From the NCBI RefSeq assembly GCF_029351045.1, contig NZ_JARKIN010000001.1, positions 2,442,001 to 2,506,000 on the forward strand: a stretch of DNA of 64,000 nucleotides, written 5' to 3'. The DNA comes from Streptomyces sp. WMMB303 (lineage in GTDB: Bacteria > Actinomycetota > Actinomycetes > Streptomycetales > Streptomycetaceae). A model generated the notes under the pieces. It searched no databases and had not been told where the DNA came from. It saw nothing but the letters and a program-made list of their open reading frames with translations. Below, piece after piece: positions 34,421 to 43,293 of the stretch; the first letter of the stretch is position 1; each line of letters begins with the position of its first letter. The position numbers and the translations under genes were made by a program.

Positions 34421-35734
34421 ATGTGGAAGCGGGGGGCGGCCGAAGAGGCCGCGGGGGCAGCGGGAACAGGCGGGGCAGCGGCGGGAGCGGGCGCGGCGGC
34501 GCCCGCGTGGCCGGAGGCTCCCAGTGTGGTGGAGCAGCGGTTGTACGAGGCCAAGTGCCGGCACGACTGGGCGGGCTATCTGGATGTGCTGGCGGGCCAG
34601 TACCTGTACCGGCTCGCTTCCCGGCCGTGGCTGGACGCCAACCCCGGGCACCTCCCGGCCCGGATGCAACCGGTCTGGCGCGCGGAGGTGCAGAGCTGGT
34701 GTGCGGCCGTGTACACGGAGGCCATGCTCCCGGCACCGGTCGAGGACCCGGTCTTCATCTCCGAGAGCCTCGGCGACTACGCCCGGGACTGGTCCGCTCA
34801 GGACCCGCAGTGGCTGGCCGTCAATCCCGGCTCGCCCTGCGAAGCGTACTTCCCGGCCAGCCGGTCGCTGTGCGCACTGTGGAAGCAGCACGCCGACCGG
34901 GTCGACCACGTCTGCGCGCACGGAACCCTCCGCACGCTGTGGCTGGGCGGCCCGCGCTCCGGACCTGTCGCCCGTGGACTCGCCTGCGGCGCCCTGCTGT
35001 CGGTGAACAACGGCGTCTACTGGAACTCCCTCGGCCACGGGAACGGCTACACCGACGAGCGGCGGGCGCTCGACCGCTGGTGGGGCGTCACCACACGGGA
35101 GAAGTGGCAGCAGTACCAGGAGGAGCTGCTGACCAACGAGATGAGCAGCCCGGTGTGGGAGTTCACCCTCGGCCTGCGGCACAGTCTGGCCCAGGACTTC
35201 GGCGGGCAGGTGGAGCCCGCGCACTGGCGGCAGGCGGCGGAACGGGTGCTGCGCAAGCGGATCGCCACAGCCACCATCGAGCTGACCCCGGACGGGGTGA
35301 CCCGGACCGAGGGCCCCAGCGAGGAGGAGGTGGAGTGGCAGATCGACGGGGTGAAGCGGCTGATCGGCCGCATCACCCGGTACGAGTCACGGTTCCGCGC
35401 CGACGGACTGCTGCCCGAGGGGCGGTTCGTGCGCTCCGCCGCGGCATGGGACTACGGCCGCGCCGCCAACATGGCCCGCTTCGGTCTGGCGTCCCGCTTC
35501 TGCACACTGCCGGAGGCCGAGGACGCCGTCCTGCGCGCCGGCCGGGTCAGTGCGGTCGGCTACCGCTCCTGGGAGGACTTCTCCGCCGGGTACATCCTGG
35601 GCCGCTGCCTGCACTTCGACGAGGAGGAGTTCGGGTCGTGGTACGAGGACATGCTGACCGCCCACCGCGTCCTGACCACCGACCCCGAAAGCCCCTGGCT
35701 GACCGTCCCGTTCCGTGCGGGTGACGGCATTTAG
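34421..35734 (+). CDS. DUF1266 domain protein
   Basis: 437 residues, no signal peptide or membrane segment. The N-terminus is Ala/Gly-rich (about 1-32). The DUF1266 region is in the second half: DRWWGVTTREKWQ and AAAWDYGRAANMARFGLA, then YRSWEDFSAGYILGRCLHF. DUF1266 proteins have no settled function but often sit near Rhs and other polymorphic toxin genes, as here. ATG 34421 follows GAGGGG. G+C is normal for the host, unlike the immunity gene just before. A decayed small membrane gene precedes it, suggesting an older linked unit. Confidence 0.85.
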   Translation: MWKRGAAEEAAGAAGTGGAAAGAGAAAPAWPEAPSVVEQRLYEAKCRHDWAGYLDVLAGQYLYRLASRPWLDANPGHLPARMQPVWRAEVQSWCAAVYTEAMLPAPVEDPVFISESLGDYARDWSAQDPQWLAVNPGSPCEAYFPASRSLCALWKQHADRVDHVCAHGTLRTLWLGGPRSGPVARGLACGALLSVNNGVYWNSLGHGNGYTDERRALDRWWGVTTREKWQQYQEELLTNEMSSPVWEFTLGLRHSLAQDFGGQVEPAHWRQAAERVLRKRIATATIELTPDGVTRTEGPSEEEVEWQIDGVKRLIGRITRYESRFRADGLLPEGRFVRSAAAWDYGRAANMARFGLASRFCTLPEAEDAVLRAGRVSAVGYRSWEDFSAGYILGRCLHFDEEEFGSWYEDMLTAHRVLTTDPESPWLTVPFRAGDGI

Positions 35735-35868
35735 TGCGGTGAGCGGGCAGGTTTGCCCGGGTTGAGAACGGTTCGTCGCCGGGACCGGTGAGGTCCGCAC
35801 CCGCTCGCCGGAGGCATGTCGTACCGGCCCGGACCGCGCGGTTCTTCCCCGGTGAACCCGCCCTCGGC

Positions 35869-35874
35869 TATCGT
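35869..35874 (+). promoter_or_regulatory. -10 box of a leaderless transcript (LysE gene)
   Basis: TATCGT ends 7 nt before GTG 35882, the spacing expected when transcription begins at the start codon. No Shine-Dalgarno sequence is present. Confidence 0.5.
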
Positions 35875-35881
35875 CCGACCT

Positions 35882-36529
35882 GTGCCCGTGAACCTGAGCC
35901 TGGTCGTCGGATTCCTGACTCTGTCAGCGGTGCTGTCGGCGATCCCGGGGCCCTCCGTCCTGCTCGCGACCAGCCGTGCCATCACGCTGGGGCGTCGATC
36001 CGCCATGTGGATCGTGCTGGGGAACGCCCTGGGCGGACTTGTGCTGCTGGCGCTCGTACTCGCCGGTCTCGGAGCGATCGTCGCGACCTCGGCCAAACTC
36101 TTCATGGCGGTCAAGGTCGCGGGTGCCTGCTACCTCCTCTGGCTGGGAGTCGGTGCGCTGCGAGCCGCCCGGTCCGGCTCCGAGGACGGCCCCTCGGCCA
36201 CGGCCGACGTCCCGGGCGGGACGTCGTGGGCGCGATCAGTGCGCCAGGGCTTCCTGGTCGGTGTCGCCAACCCGAAGAGCGTCGTGTCGCTGATGGCCGT
36301 CCTGCCCCAGTTCGTCGACCACTCGCTCGGACATCCTGTCGCCCAGATGCTGATCATCGGCCTCGCGGGAGGCGTCGCCCAGGCGCTCATCGAGACCACC
36401 TGGGTCTGTGCGGCCGGCTCCCTGCGGACCTGGTTCCTGGGGAGGAGACGCCGTATCCGGGCTCTGAAGGCCGGCGGCGGGGCTGCCATGATCGCGTTCG
36501 CCGGCAGGCTCGCGATCGAAAGACCGTAG
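35882..36529 (+). CDS. LysE/RhtB family amino-acid exporter
   Basis: 215 residues, about six hydrophobic segments. Family signatures are SAIPGPSVLLATSRAITLGR near the N-terminus, VKVAGACYLLWLGVGALRA in the middle and GFLVGVANPKSVV. These exporters remove excess amino acids such as homoserine, threonine or lysine; which one is not clear. I chose GTG 35882 because a TANNNT -10 box lies 7 nt upstream; GTG 35888 would remove two residues. Confidence 0.92.
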   Translation: MPVNLSLVVGFLTLSAVLSAIPGPSVLLATSRAITLGRRSAMWIVLGNALGGLVLLALVLAGLGAIVATSAKLFMAVKVAGACYLLWLGVGALRAARSGSEDGPSATADVPGGTSWARSVRQGFLVGVANPKSVVSLMAVLPQFVDHSLGHPVAQMLIIGLAGGVAQALIETTWVCAAGSLRTWFLGRRRRIRALKAGGGAAMIAFAGRLAIERP

Positions 36530-36642
36530 GTCCGTTGACAGGTCCGTTCCCTGCCGGGGGCCGCCGGTCAGCCCGAACTCTCCTGGCACTCGGCCACCCG
36601 CGCAGGGCGCCGACCGGCCCCTGAGGCCGGGAGTGGCCGCGG

Positions 36643-36690
36643 CCTGCGGAACGGCATGACCGGGCCCGCCCCGCCATGCCGTTCCGCAGG
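36643..36690. terminator. Bidirectional hairpin terminator
   Basis: A 16-bp perfect stem (36643-36658 with 36675-36690, CCTGCGGAACGGCATG) with a 16-nt loop separates the convergent LysE gene and permease remnant. Confidence 0.65.
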
Positions 36691-36691
36691 G

Positions 36692-37256
36692 TCACCCGTC
36701 GGTGGCCGCTTCGGCGTCGTCCGCGGCGAGCCGCGAGTGGCGGATGCCGTAGAGGAAGTACACCGCGAGCCCGACGGCCATCCATCCGCCGAAGACGGCC
36801 CAGGTGGCGACCGGCAGGCTGGCCATCATCCAGACGCAGAACCCGAAGCCGAGCAGGGGCGTGAGCGGGAACAGCGCCACCCGGAACGTGCGGTTCATCG
36901 TGGGCCGGGTGCGCCGCAGGACGATGACGGCCACATTGACCAGGGCGAAGGCGAAGAGCGTTCCGATGCTGGTGGCGTCGGCCAGCTCCCCGAGCGGGAT
37001 CGTCGCGGCCAGGATTCCGCAGAAGGCAGACACGAGGAGGGTGTTGGCGCGCGGCGTCCCGGTCCGCGCGTCCACCCGGGCGAACACCCGCGGCACCAGG
37101 CCGTCCCGGGACATGGCGAACAGGATGCGGGTCTGGCCGTAGAGGACGGCGAAGACGACGCTCGCGATGGCGACCACGGCACCGGCCGCCAGCACCACAC
37201 TCCACAGGTCCGTACCGGTGACGTCCGCCATGATCCGCGCCAGGGCCGCATCGGGC
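36692..37256 (-). pseudogene. Amino-acid permease (APC family), C-terminal remnant
   Basis: The last ~185 residues of a cationic-amino-acid transporter: YGQTRILFAMSRDGLVPRVF, TSIGTLFAFALVNVAVIVLR and VATWAVFGGWMAVGLAVYFL. Full members have about 480-500 residues and 12 helices; here the match stops upstream of PDAALARIMADVTG near 37256, next to the promoter of a divergent gene. The remaining frame is intact, so loss of the 5' two-thirds looks like one deletion. It cannot make a working carrier. Confidence 0.8.
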
Positions 37257-37321
37257 CTCGGACCGCGAACCGGCGTACGCCGGAGCTGCGCGCGCCCCGG
37301 CCCGTGCGGGACGATGACCGC

Positions 37322-37783
37322 ATGCGAACCCGACCCCTGCCGAGCGGGCCGCGGGTGCCGTCCGGCCACCCGACTCGATCGGTACGCCCGGTACTCGTCT
37401 ACGACGGGGACTGCGCCTTCTGCACCACCGCGGTCCGCTTCGGCGAACGCCACGTGCGCCCCCGCTGTGCGAACGAACCGTGGCAGTCCGCCGACCTGGC
37501 CGCGCTCGGAGTCACCCGCGAGCGCGCGGAACACGAGGTGCTGTGGGTGACCCCGGCCGGCACCGTGTACGGCGGCGCCCAAGCAGTGGCGAAAGCACTG
37601 CTCAGCGCGGGCGGCGCCTGGGCTGTCGGCGGCGCCGTGCTGACCCTGCCGCCCTTCCGCTGGGTCGCCCACCTGGGCTACCGCCTCATCGCTGCCAACC
37701 GGCACCGCCTCCCGGGCGGAACGGCCGCGTGCGCCGTCCCCCGACCGCCGGGCAACGGACGCGGTGACGCGACTGACGTGTGA
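37322..37783 (+). CDS. DCC-family (DUF393) thiol-disulfide oxidoreductase-like protein
   Basis: 153 residues. The family signature VYDGDCAFCTTAVRF gives the DxDCxxC-type redox pair, and the C-terminal part (LPPFRWVAHLGYRLIAANRH) is the usual second half. Such proteins are predicted thiol oxidoreductases, with no firm substrate. ATG 37322 is used; no strong ribosome site is seen. It begins 65 bases from the broken end of the permease remnant, so its promoter region may be the deletion junction. Confidence 0.88.
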   Translation: MRTRPLPSGPRVPSGHPTRSVRPVLVYDGDCAFCTTAVRFGERHVRPRCANEPWQSADLAALGVTRERAEHEVLWVTPAGTVYGGAQAVAKALLSAGGAWAVGGAVLTLPPFRWVAHLGYRLIAANRHRLPGGTAACAVPRPPGNGRGDATDV

Positions 37784-37792
37784 CCCGGCCGG

Positions 37793-38857
37793 CTAGTTGA
37801 TGGCTTGGATTTCCTGGACGGTGACGTCCTGCCGGCCCCCGAACTCGCCGTTCGGCAAGTCCTCGGCACCCGCACCGCCGCTGCCCTCCCACGACGCCGA
37901 CCACGTCAGCGTCGAACGCAACGTATAACTCCCCCCGCCCCGAGTGGCTTGCAGATACGTCACCCCGCACGGCGGCGCCTTCTTCCCACTGCCCTTCACA
38001 TAGCGGGTGCCGATGCTGCCGTCGTCCTCGACTCCGCATTCACCCGAACCCGGATGCAGCCTCGCACTGTCCGTGCCCGGATCCAGCCTCAGCGCCTCCG
38101 GCACCACCGTCGTCCGCGCCCAGATCTCCCGGCCCCCACCCAGATCCACCGACGCCCGCACCGACAACTTCCTGTACCGGCCCTCATCCAGCCACACCCA
38201 CGTCGGCAGATTCACCGTCTGCCGGCCCGCAGGATTCATCTCCACCCGCGTATCCGGCACCCTGATCCGCGCATACGCCAGCTTCGAGAGGATCTGCGGA
38301 CTGATCGCGTTCTCCACATCCGGCACCTCCCCGTTCTCCACCCAGAACGGCAACTCGGTGCAGGACTGGGCCTTCGCCGCATCCTTCTCATCCGGATTCG
38401 GCACCGCCGCCCAGAACTGCCCCTCCCCCTCCTTGTCCAGATTATAGTTGTCGTAATCCCCCGACTCGTACTTCTCCCGAATCGCCAGATCCGTATCCTG
38501 CTTCTGCCCACCATTATCCGGATCCCGGCCCGTCACCGAAAACGGCGAATCGTCAATCTTCTCCTTCAACTCCCCAGGAGAATACCTCGGCGCATACCAA
38601 CACGGCGGCGGCGACCAATCCCCACCCGGAACCGAAAGATTCCCACCCCCACCTTTACTGCTGCCGCCCGCACCGCTGCCGGAATAGTTCACAGTTCGCG
38701 ATCCCGCAGCGCTGGCCTGCGCATTGCCGTTCTCGAAATTGCCTCTTTCTTGGAAGGTTCCTCCGACGTCTCGTCTATCATTGTTGGCAAGCGCTGCCGG
38801 AGCAGCACCGACGAGCATGAGAACGCAGACGCCCGAGACGATCATCAGCCTTTGCAC
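37793..38857 (-). CDS. Secreted protein of unknown function
   Basis: 354 residues. A signal peptide (about 1-25, ending PAALANN) suggests secretion. The mature part has a Gly/Ser-rich stretch (GSGAGGSSKGGGGN) and beta-rich regions with paired cysteines. I do not recognise a family. It overlaps the upstream lipoprotein gene: GTG 38857 gives an N-terminus with a basic residue, while ATG 38845 would give a TGATG coupling. I prefer GTG because of the signal peptide. The pair is probably one secreted system. Confidence 0.8.
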   Translation of the reverse strand: MQRLMIVSGVCVLMLVGAAPAALANNDRRDVGGTFQERGNFENGNAQASAAGSRTVNYSGSGAGGSSKGGGGNLSVPGGDWSPPPCWYAPRYSPGELKEKIDDSPFSVTGRDPDNGGQKQDTDLAIREKYESGDYDNYNLDKEGEGQFWAAVPNPDEKDAAKAQSCTELPFWVENGEVPDVENAISPQILSKLAYARIRVPDTRVEMNPAGRQTVNLPTWVWLDEGRYRKLSVRASVDLGGGREIWARTTVVPEALRLDPGTDSARLHPGSGECGVEDDGSIGTRYVKGSGKKAPPCGVTYLQATRGGGSYTLRSTLTWSASWEGSGGAGAEDLPNGEFGGRQDVTVQEIQAIN

Positions 38858-39528
38858 TGCTTCACCGCCTTCGGCTTGTACTGGAAGGTACGCGCCTTCC
38901 AGAGCTCCGACTCCTTCTCCATCACCATCGTGAATCGCATGTAGCTTGACGCATTTTCCTCCGTGCGCAGGATCTTTCCATTCTTGATCTTCTTGGCAAA
39001 GAAGTCTGACTGGTCCACACAGAAGGAAACTTCAGCCAGGTTCTCATCGACTACATCGCCGACTTCTTCCCGGTAATAGCGGTCCTGGCCGGTAACCGTG
39101 ACCTCGTCCTTGACGTGCGCCTTGACCAGCAAGGCTGCGTATTCCTGGGCGCTCTCCAAGGGCACCACATGCTTTGCCAATACCGGATCCTTCGGATCCT
39201 GCTCCGCCACAGCGTGCACCTGAGCCCGCATATAGTCCGCTGCCCCGTCCAGCGCGGCGGCCTTGTCCGGGTCCGAGGGCTGGTCCCAGTCGAAGACGAG
39301 CTTCACATCGTCCGGCAACTCGATGTCGGACGTACGGAAATCACCCGCCACATCCTCCTTGCCCGGCGAACTCGACTCGGCACTCGGCGACTTCTTCCCC
39401 GCGTCCTCCGCACCGTCGATCTTGCCGCTCTTCCCGTCACCGCCGTCACCCCCACCGCACCCGGTAACGAGCAGCGCGACGGCCGCCGCGACAGCGGCCA
39501 GTGGAACAGCAGAACGGGTCGGACGCAC
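38845..39528 (-). CDS. Lipoprotein of unknown function
   Basis: 227 residues from GTG 39528 with CGGGAG 6 bases upstream. The lipobox VTGC places the anchor at Cys24. A Gly/Asp/Lys/Ser-rich linker precedes a C-terminal domain with DVKLVFDWDQPSDPDKAAAL and YYREEVGDVVDENLAEVSFC. Two cysteines near the end could pair. It is translationally coupled to the secreted protein downstream; both are common as a pair in Streptomyces, but I know no function. Confidence 0.82.
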   Translation of the reverse strand: MRPTRSAVPLAAVAAAVALLVTGCGGGDGGDGKSGKIDGAEDAGKKSPSAESSSPGKEDVAGDFRTSDIELPDDVKLVFDWDQPSDPDKAAALDGAADYMRAQVHAVAEQDPKDPVLAKHVVPLESAQEYAALLVKAHVKDEVTVTGQDRYYREEVGDVVDENLAEVSFCVDQSDFFAKKIKNGKILRTEENASSYMRFTMVMEKESELWKARTFQYKPKAVKQCKG

Positions 39529-39665
39529 AACAAACTCCCGGTAGCATCAGGTAACTGTCGTGCACCTGACGGTAGCAGCGCACCCCGCACCCCACCCAGC
39601 GACTTCGACAGCGGGAAGCGGAGCACAACGGTCCCGAATCAGGGGGAGAAGGCCGCGGCAAACAG

Positions 39666-39708
39666 CACTGCCGCCCCGCCCGTACCGGGTACGGGCGGGG
39701 CGGCAGTG
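39666..39708 (-). terminator. Very strong hairpin terminator after DUF3039 gene
   Basis: A 19-bp perfect stem (39666-39684 with 39690-39708) with loop CCGGG, between the DUF3039 gene and the lipoprotein gene, ends the DUF3039 transcript. Confidence 0.7.
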
Positions 39709-39777
39709 TGAAACGCGCGCGACCGAAGCCGCGGTACGCGAGTGCGCGGGGGCGCTGAGCTCGGACGCGGGAGCGGG

Positions 39778-40074
39778 CTACTTCTTGTCGCCGCCCTTGC
39801 CGTCCTTGCCGTTCTTGTCCCCTCCGGCACCCATCGTCTCGTAGATCTCCTTGCACATCGGGCAGACCGGGTACTTCTTCGGGTCGCGACCCGGGACCCA
39901 GACCTTCCCGCAGAGCGCGACGACGGGTGTCCCCTCCATCGCGCTCGCCATGATCTTGTCCTTCTGGACATAGTGGGCGAATCGCTCGTGATCGCCGTCG
40001 CCGTGCGACGTCTGCGGGGTCGGTTCGACGAGTGTGCCGGTGCCCGCCCCGCGCTCGGGCTCAAGAGTGCTCAT
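39778..40074 (-). CDS. DUF3039 domain protein
   Basis: 98 residues, cytoplasmic. Matches the short actinomycete DUF3039 family: ERFAHYVQKDKIMASAMEGT and ALCGKVWVPGRDPKKYPVCP. The spacing Cys-x(16)-Cys-x2-Cys suggests a zinc site, with a Lys/Gly-rich tail. Function unknown. ATG 40074 has no ribosome site; TACCCT lies 8 nt upstream, consistent with a leaderless transcript. It is the gene before yqgE-like and murA in this conserved neighbourhood. Confidence 0.88.
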   Translation of the reverse strand: MSTLEPERGAGTGTLVEPTPQTSHGDGDHERFAHYVQKDKIMASAMEGTPVVALCGKVWVPGRDPKKYPVCPMCKEIYETMGAGGDKNGKDGKGGDKK

Positions 40075-40082
40075 GCAGTCCA

Positions 40083-40088
40083 AGGGTA
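40083..40088 (-). promoter_or_regulatory. -10 box of a leaderless transcript (DUF3039 gene)
   Basis: TACCCT on the minus strand, 8 nt before ATG 40074; no Shine-Dalgarno sequence. Confidence 0.4.
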
Positions 40089-40235
40089 CTCATGCGACCG
40101 GAACACGTCAGGCATGGGCGGGGACACGGTCACCCGTCGGGGCCCCGCGCGGAACCCGGTTCGGCGCGCCCGGCGGAGGACCGCGGGTGCGCCCCGGCAC
40201 CGCCCGGGGGCGGCCGCCCCCGGCCGACCGGGGGC

Positions 40236-41273
40236 TCAGTTCAGGGACGGGTCGTCCGGATACGTCGCGACCAGCGCCAACTCGCTGCGCTGCCTGCGCA
40301 GGACGGACCGCCACAGCCGCTCGGGAGCCGGGGAGGAGACGTCGCCGGGCTCGGACTCGACGACGTACCAGGCGCCCTCGGACAGCTCCTTCTCCAGTTG
40401 CCCCGGACCCCATCCCGCGTACCCGGCGAAGATGCGCAGGGAGCCCAGTTCGGCGGCGAGCAGTTCGGGCGGGGCCTCCAGGTCGACGAGGCCGATGGCT
40501 CCGTGCACGCGGCGCCATCCGAGCGGCCCGTCCGCGTCGAGGACGGTGTCCGTCTCTGAGCCCGCGTCTCCGTACCCGGCATCGGCCTCCGCGTCCGCGC
40601 CGCCCTCGCCCACCGGCTCGGTCCCGCCCGCGGAACCCCGCTCCGGAGGCTGCCGGCGGTCACGGTCGCTGGCACCGGGATCGCCGGCCGCCCCGCCGTC
40701 TCCCGTGCCACACTCGGCGGTCGCCGCGCGCTCGGGCGTCGCGGGCTCCTGCCTCGCCTGCCGCTCGGCCGTACCGGCGTCCACCGTCGCGCCATTGCCG
40801 GTGGCGGGCGCGGCCTCCGCACTCGTGCTGTCCGCGGTGTCCGGTGCGTCCGGCTCCGGGGGGCGGCCGCCGGTCTGGTCCCGGGGTTCCGCCGCCGGCC
40901 CGTCGTTCCGGGTACGCCCTGCGCGTGGGCCGCCGGGCGCGGACTCGGCCGGGCCGCCCGGGGCGCCGTCGGCGCCGGGGGCCGGATCCCCGTCGGAGCG
41001 GTCGCCTCTGCCGGAGGGGACCACCGCGACACCCAGCGCCGCGTCCAGCGAGACGGGGCCGCCCTGGAAGACGACGCCGGGCTCGCCGGCGAGCGCAGCC
41101 CACGGCTCCAGGATGTCGCTGACGTCCACCGGGGTGGGTCGGTTGAGGACCACGCCCAGTGAGCCCTCCTCGTCGTGGTCGAGGAGGAGCACCACCGCGC
41201 GGTCGAAGTTCGGGTCGGCCAGCACCGGTGTGGCGACGAGCAGTCGTCCGGTGAGCGAGGACACCTCGGTCAT
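40236..41273 (-). CDS. YqgE/AlgH family protein with a ~155-residue disordered insert
   Basis: 345 residues; the family norm is about 185-200. The N-terminal half reads TGRLLVATPVLADPNFDRAV and LGVVLNRPTPVDVSDILEPW; the C-terminal half reads LRIFAGYAGWGPGQLEKEL and LWRSVLRRQRSELALVATYP. Between them, about residues 90-245 are Gly/Ala/Pro/Glu/Asp-rich and look disordered, lying in a surface loop of the fold. The frame is continuous and keeps host-like composition, so it is not a sequencing break. Function of the family is poorly defined. ATG 41273. Confidence 0.9.
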   Translation of the reverse strand: MTEVSSLTGRLLVATPVLADPNFDRAVVLLLDHDEEGSLGVVLNRPTPVDVSDILEPWAALAGEPGVVFQGGPVSLDAALGVAVVPSGRGDRSDGDPAPGADGAPGGPAESAPGGPRAGRTRNDGPAAEPRDQTGGRPPEPDAPDTADSTSAEAAPATGNGATVDAGTAERQARQEPATPERAATAECGTGDGGAAGDPGASDRDRRQPPERGSAGGTEPVGEGGADAEADAGYGDAGSETDTVLDADGPLGWRRVHGAIGLVDLEAPPELLAAELGSLRIFAGYAGWGPGQLEKELSEGAWYVVESEPGDVSSPAPERLWRSVLRRQRSELALVATYPDDPSLN

Positions 41274-41564
41274 ACGCCAATGATCCCGCACGTGGGCCGT
41301 TTGCGGGACCCAATGGCCGGATCGGGGCCCCGAGGCCGGGACGGAGCGGGGCGCGGGGTGGAGTGCGGACCGGGCCGGGTGGGTACGGGTGGGGCACCCA
41401 CTGTCGGCGGGCCGCCCGCCGGTGACCCACCGCGACCCCTCGGCCACCTTGCGGAGGTGCGCTCCGCGTCCCGCGGAGCACATGGACCCGCGGGAGGCAC
41501 AGCACCTCAGGTCGCGGGGCTCATCAGAACGCTCAGGGCGCCGGGCGCCACACTCCGCACAGCA

Positions 41565-41715
41565 CCTCGACGCGGGACAGCACCGCACCTCGACGCGGGA
41601 CAGCACCGCACCTCGACGCGGGACAGCACCGCACCTCGACGCGGGACAGCACCGCACCTCGACGCGGGACAGCACCGCACCTCGACGCGGGACAGCACCT
41701 CGGCGCGGGACATCT
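41565..41715. repeat. 23-bp minisatellite upstream of murA
   Basis: Units starting CCTCGACGCGGGACAGCACC occur at 41565, 41588, 41611, 41634, 41657 and 41680, with a shortened, altered seventh at 41698. Period 23 bp, five full copies identical. It lies in the 633-bp divergent gap between the yqgE-like gene and murA, where no real gene is visible. The period is not a multiple of three, which argues against coding. Confidence 0.92.
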
Positions 41716-41834
41716 CACGACGCATGCGCCCCACTACGCACCCGGTGCAGCTCGCATCTACGGCACCCGAGGTGACAGGTGGACGACCCTCCGTGTTATT
41801 GCGTACCTGTGACAGTCGTCGACCCCCCTCGGGC

Positions 41835-41865
41835 TTGGGTCGGCACCGGACGGGGCCATTACGCT
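41835..41865 (+). promoter_or_regulatory. Candidate murA promoter
   Basis: TTGGGT (41835-41840) and TACGCT (41860-41865) are separated by 19 bp and lie about 40 bp before the murA ATG. The spacing is slightly long, so this is tentative. Confidence 0.35.
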
Positions 41866-41906
41866 TGCCTGTTGTCCCATCCCGTCTCGCGGAATCGCGG
41901 AGATCC

Positions 41907-43235
41907 ATGACCGACAGCCCAGCCGACGTACTCCTCGTCCACGGTGGCGCCCCGCTCGAGGGCGAGATCCGTGTCCGGGGTGCGAAGAACCTCGTCCCCA
42001 AGGCCATGGTCGCCGCGCTGCTGGGCAGTGAACCGAGCCGACTGCGCAACGTGCCGGACATCCGCGATGTCCGGGTCGTACGCGGGCTGCTGCAGTTGCA
42101 CGGCGTCACGGTCCGCACCGGGGACGAGTCCGGCGAGCTGGTGCTCGACCCCTCCCACGTGGAGAGCGCCAACGTCGCGGACATCGACGCGCACGCGGGC
42201 TCGTCACGGATCCCGATCCTGTTCTGCGGCCCGTTGCTGCACCGGCTCGGCCACGCCTTCATCCCGGGGCTGGGCGGCTGCGACATCGGCGGCCGTCCGG
42301 TGGACTTCCACTTCGACGTGCTGCGGCAGTTCGGCGCGACGATCGAGAAGCGGGCCGACGGGCAGTATCTGGAGGCCCCGCAGCGGCTCCGCGGCACCAA
42401 GATCCGGCTGCCGTACCCGTCGGTCGGCTCGACGGAGCAGGTGCTGCTGACGGCGGTGCTGGCGGAGGGCGTCACCGAGCTGTCCAACGCGGCCGTGGAG
42501 CCGGAGATCGAGGACCTGATCTGCGTGCTGCAGAAGATGGGCGCGATCATCTCGATGGACACGGACCGCACCATCCGGATCACGGGCGTCGACAAGCTCG
42601 GCGGCTACACCCATCGCGCGCTGCCGGACCGCCTGGAGGCGGCCTCCTGGGCGAGCGCCGCGCTGGCGACCGAGGGCAGCGTGTTCGTACGCGGCGCCGA
42701 GCAGAAGTCGATGATCGCGTTCCTGAACACCTTCCGGAAGGTGGGCGGCGCCTTCGAGATCGGTGACGAGGGCATCCGCTTCTGGCACCCGGGCGGCCCG
42801 CTGAACGCCATCGCGCTGGAGACGGACGTCCACCCCGGTTTCCAGACCGACTGGCAGCAGCCGCTGGTGGTGGCGCTGACGCAGGCGTCCGGGCTGTCGA
42901 TCGTGCACGAGACGGTGTACGAGTCACGGCTCGGCTTCACCTCGGCGCTCAACCAGATGGGCGCGCACATCCAGCTCTACCGCGAGTGCCTGGGCGGGAT
43001 GCCCTGCCGCTTCGGGCAGCGCAACTTCCTGCACTCGGCCGTGGTGTCCGGACCGACGAAGCTCCAGGGCAGCGATCTGATCATCCCGGACCTGCGCGGT
43101 GGCTTCTCGTATCTGATCGCGGCGCTGGCCGCGCAGGGGACCTCCCGGGTGCACGGGATCGACCTGATCAACCGCGGCTACGAGAACTTCATGCACAAGC
43201 TGGCGGATCTCGGCGCCAAGGTGGAGCGCCCTTAG
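41907..43235 (+). CDS. murA: UDP-N-acetylglucosamine 1-carboxyvinyltransferase
   Basis: 442 residues. MurA adds enolpyruvate to UDP-GlcNAc in the first committed step of peptidoglycan synthesis. The catalytic loop reads PGLGGCDIGGRPVDFH with Cys125, so fosfomycin sensitivity is expected. Lys in VRGAKNLVPKAMVAALL matches the substrate-binding lysine, and the EPSP-synthase-type repeats (VGSTEQVLLTAVLAEG, PDLRGGFSYLIAALAA) are present. ATG 41907 follows CGGAGATCC. Place and neighbours match the core Streptomyces order with hup and malic enzyme nearby. Confidence 0.96.
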   Translation: MTDSPADVLLVHGGAPLEGEIRVRGAKNLVPKAMVAALLGSEPSRLRNVPDIRDVRVVRGLLQLHGVTVRTGDESGELVLDPSHVESANVADIDAHAGSSRIPILFCGPLLHRLGHAFIPGLGGCDIGGRPVDFHFDVLRQFGATIEKRADGQYLEAPQRLRGTKIRLPYPSVGSTEQVLLTAVLAEGVTELSNAAVEPEIEDLICVLQKMGAIISMDTDRTIRITGVDKLGGYTHRALPDRLEAASWASAALATEGSVFVRGAEQKSMIAFLNTFRKVGGAFEIGDEGIRFWHPGGPLNAIALETDVHPGFQTDWQQPLVVALTQASGLSIVHETVYESRLGFTSALNQMGAHIQLYRECLGGMPCRFGQRNFLHSAVVSGPTKLQGSDLIIPDLRGGFSYLIAALAAQGTSRVHGIDLINRGYENFMHKLADLGAKVERP

Positions 43236-43293
43236 CGGGAGCGGCCGTATCGGCAGCCACCGCAGCGCAGCGCAGCGGCGGCTCCGGGGCATC

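Noticed and set aside
41565..41715. CRISPR array
   Set aside because: The repeats are directly joined at 23-bp period with no spacers and there are no cas genes; it is a minisatellite.
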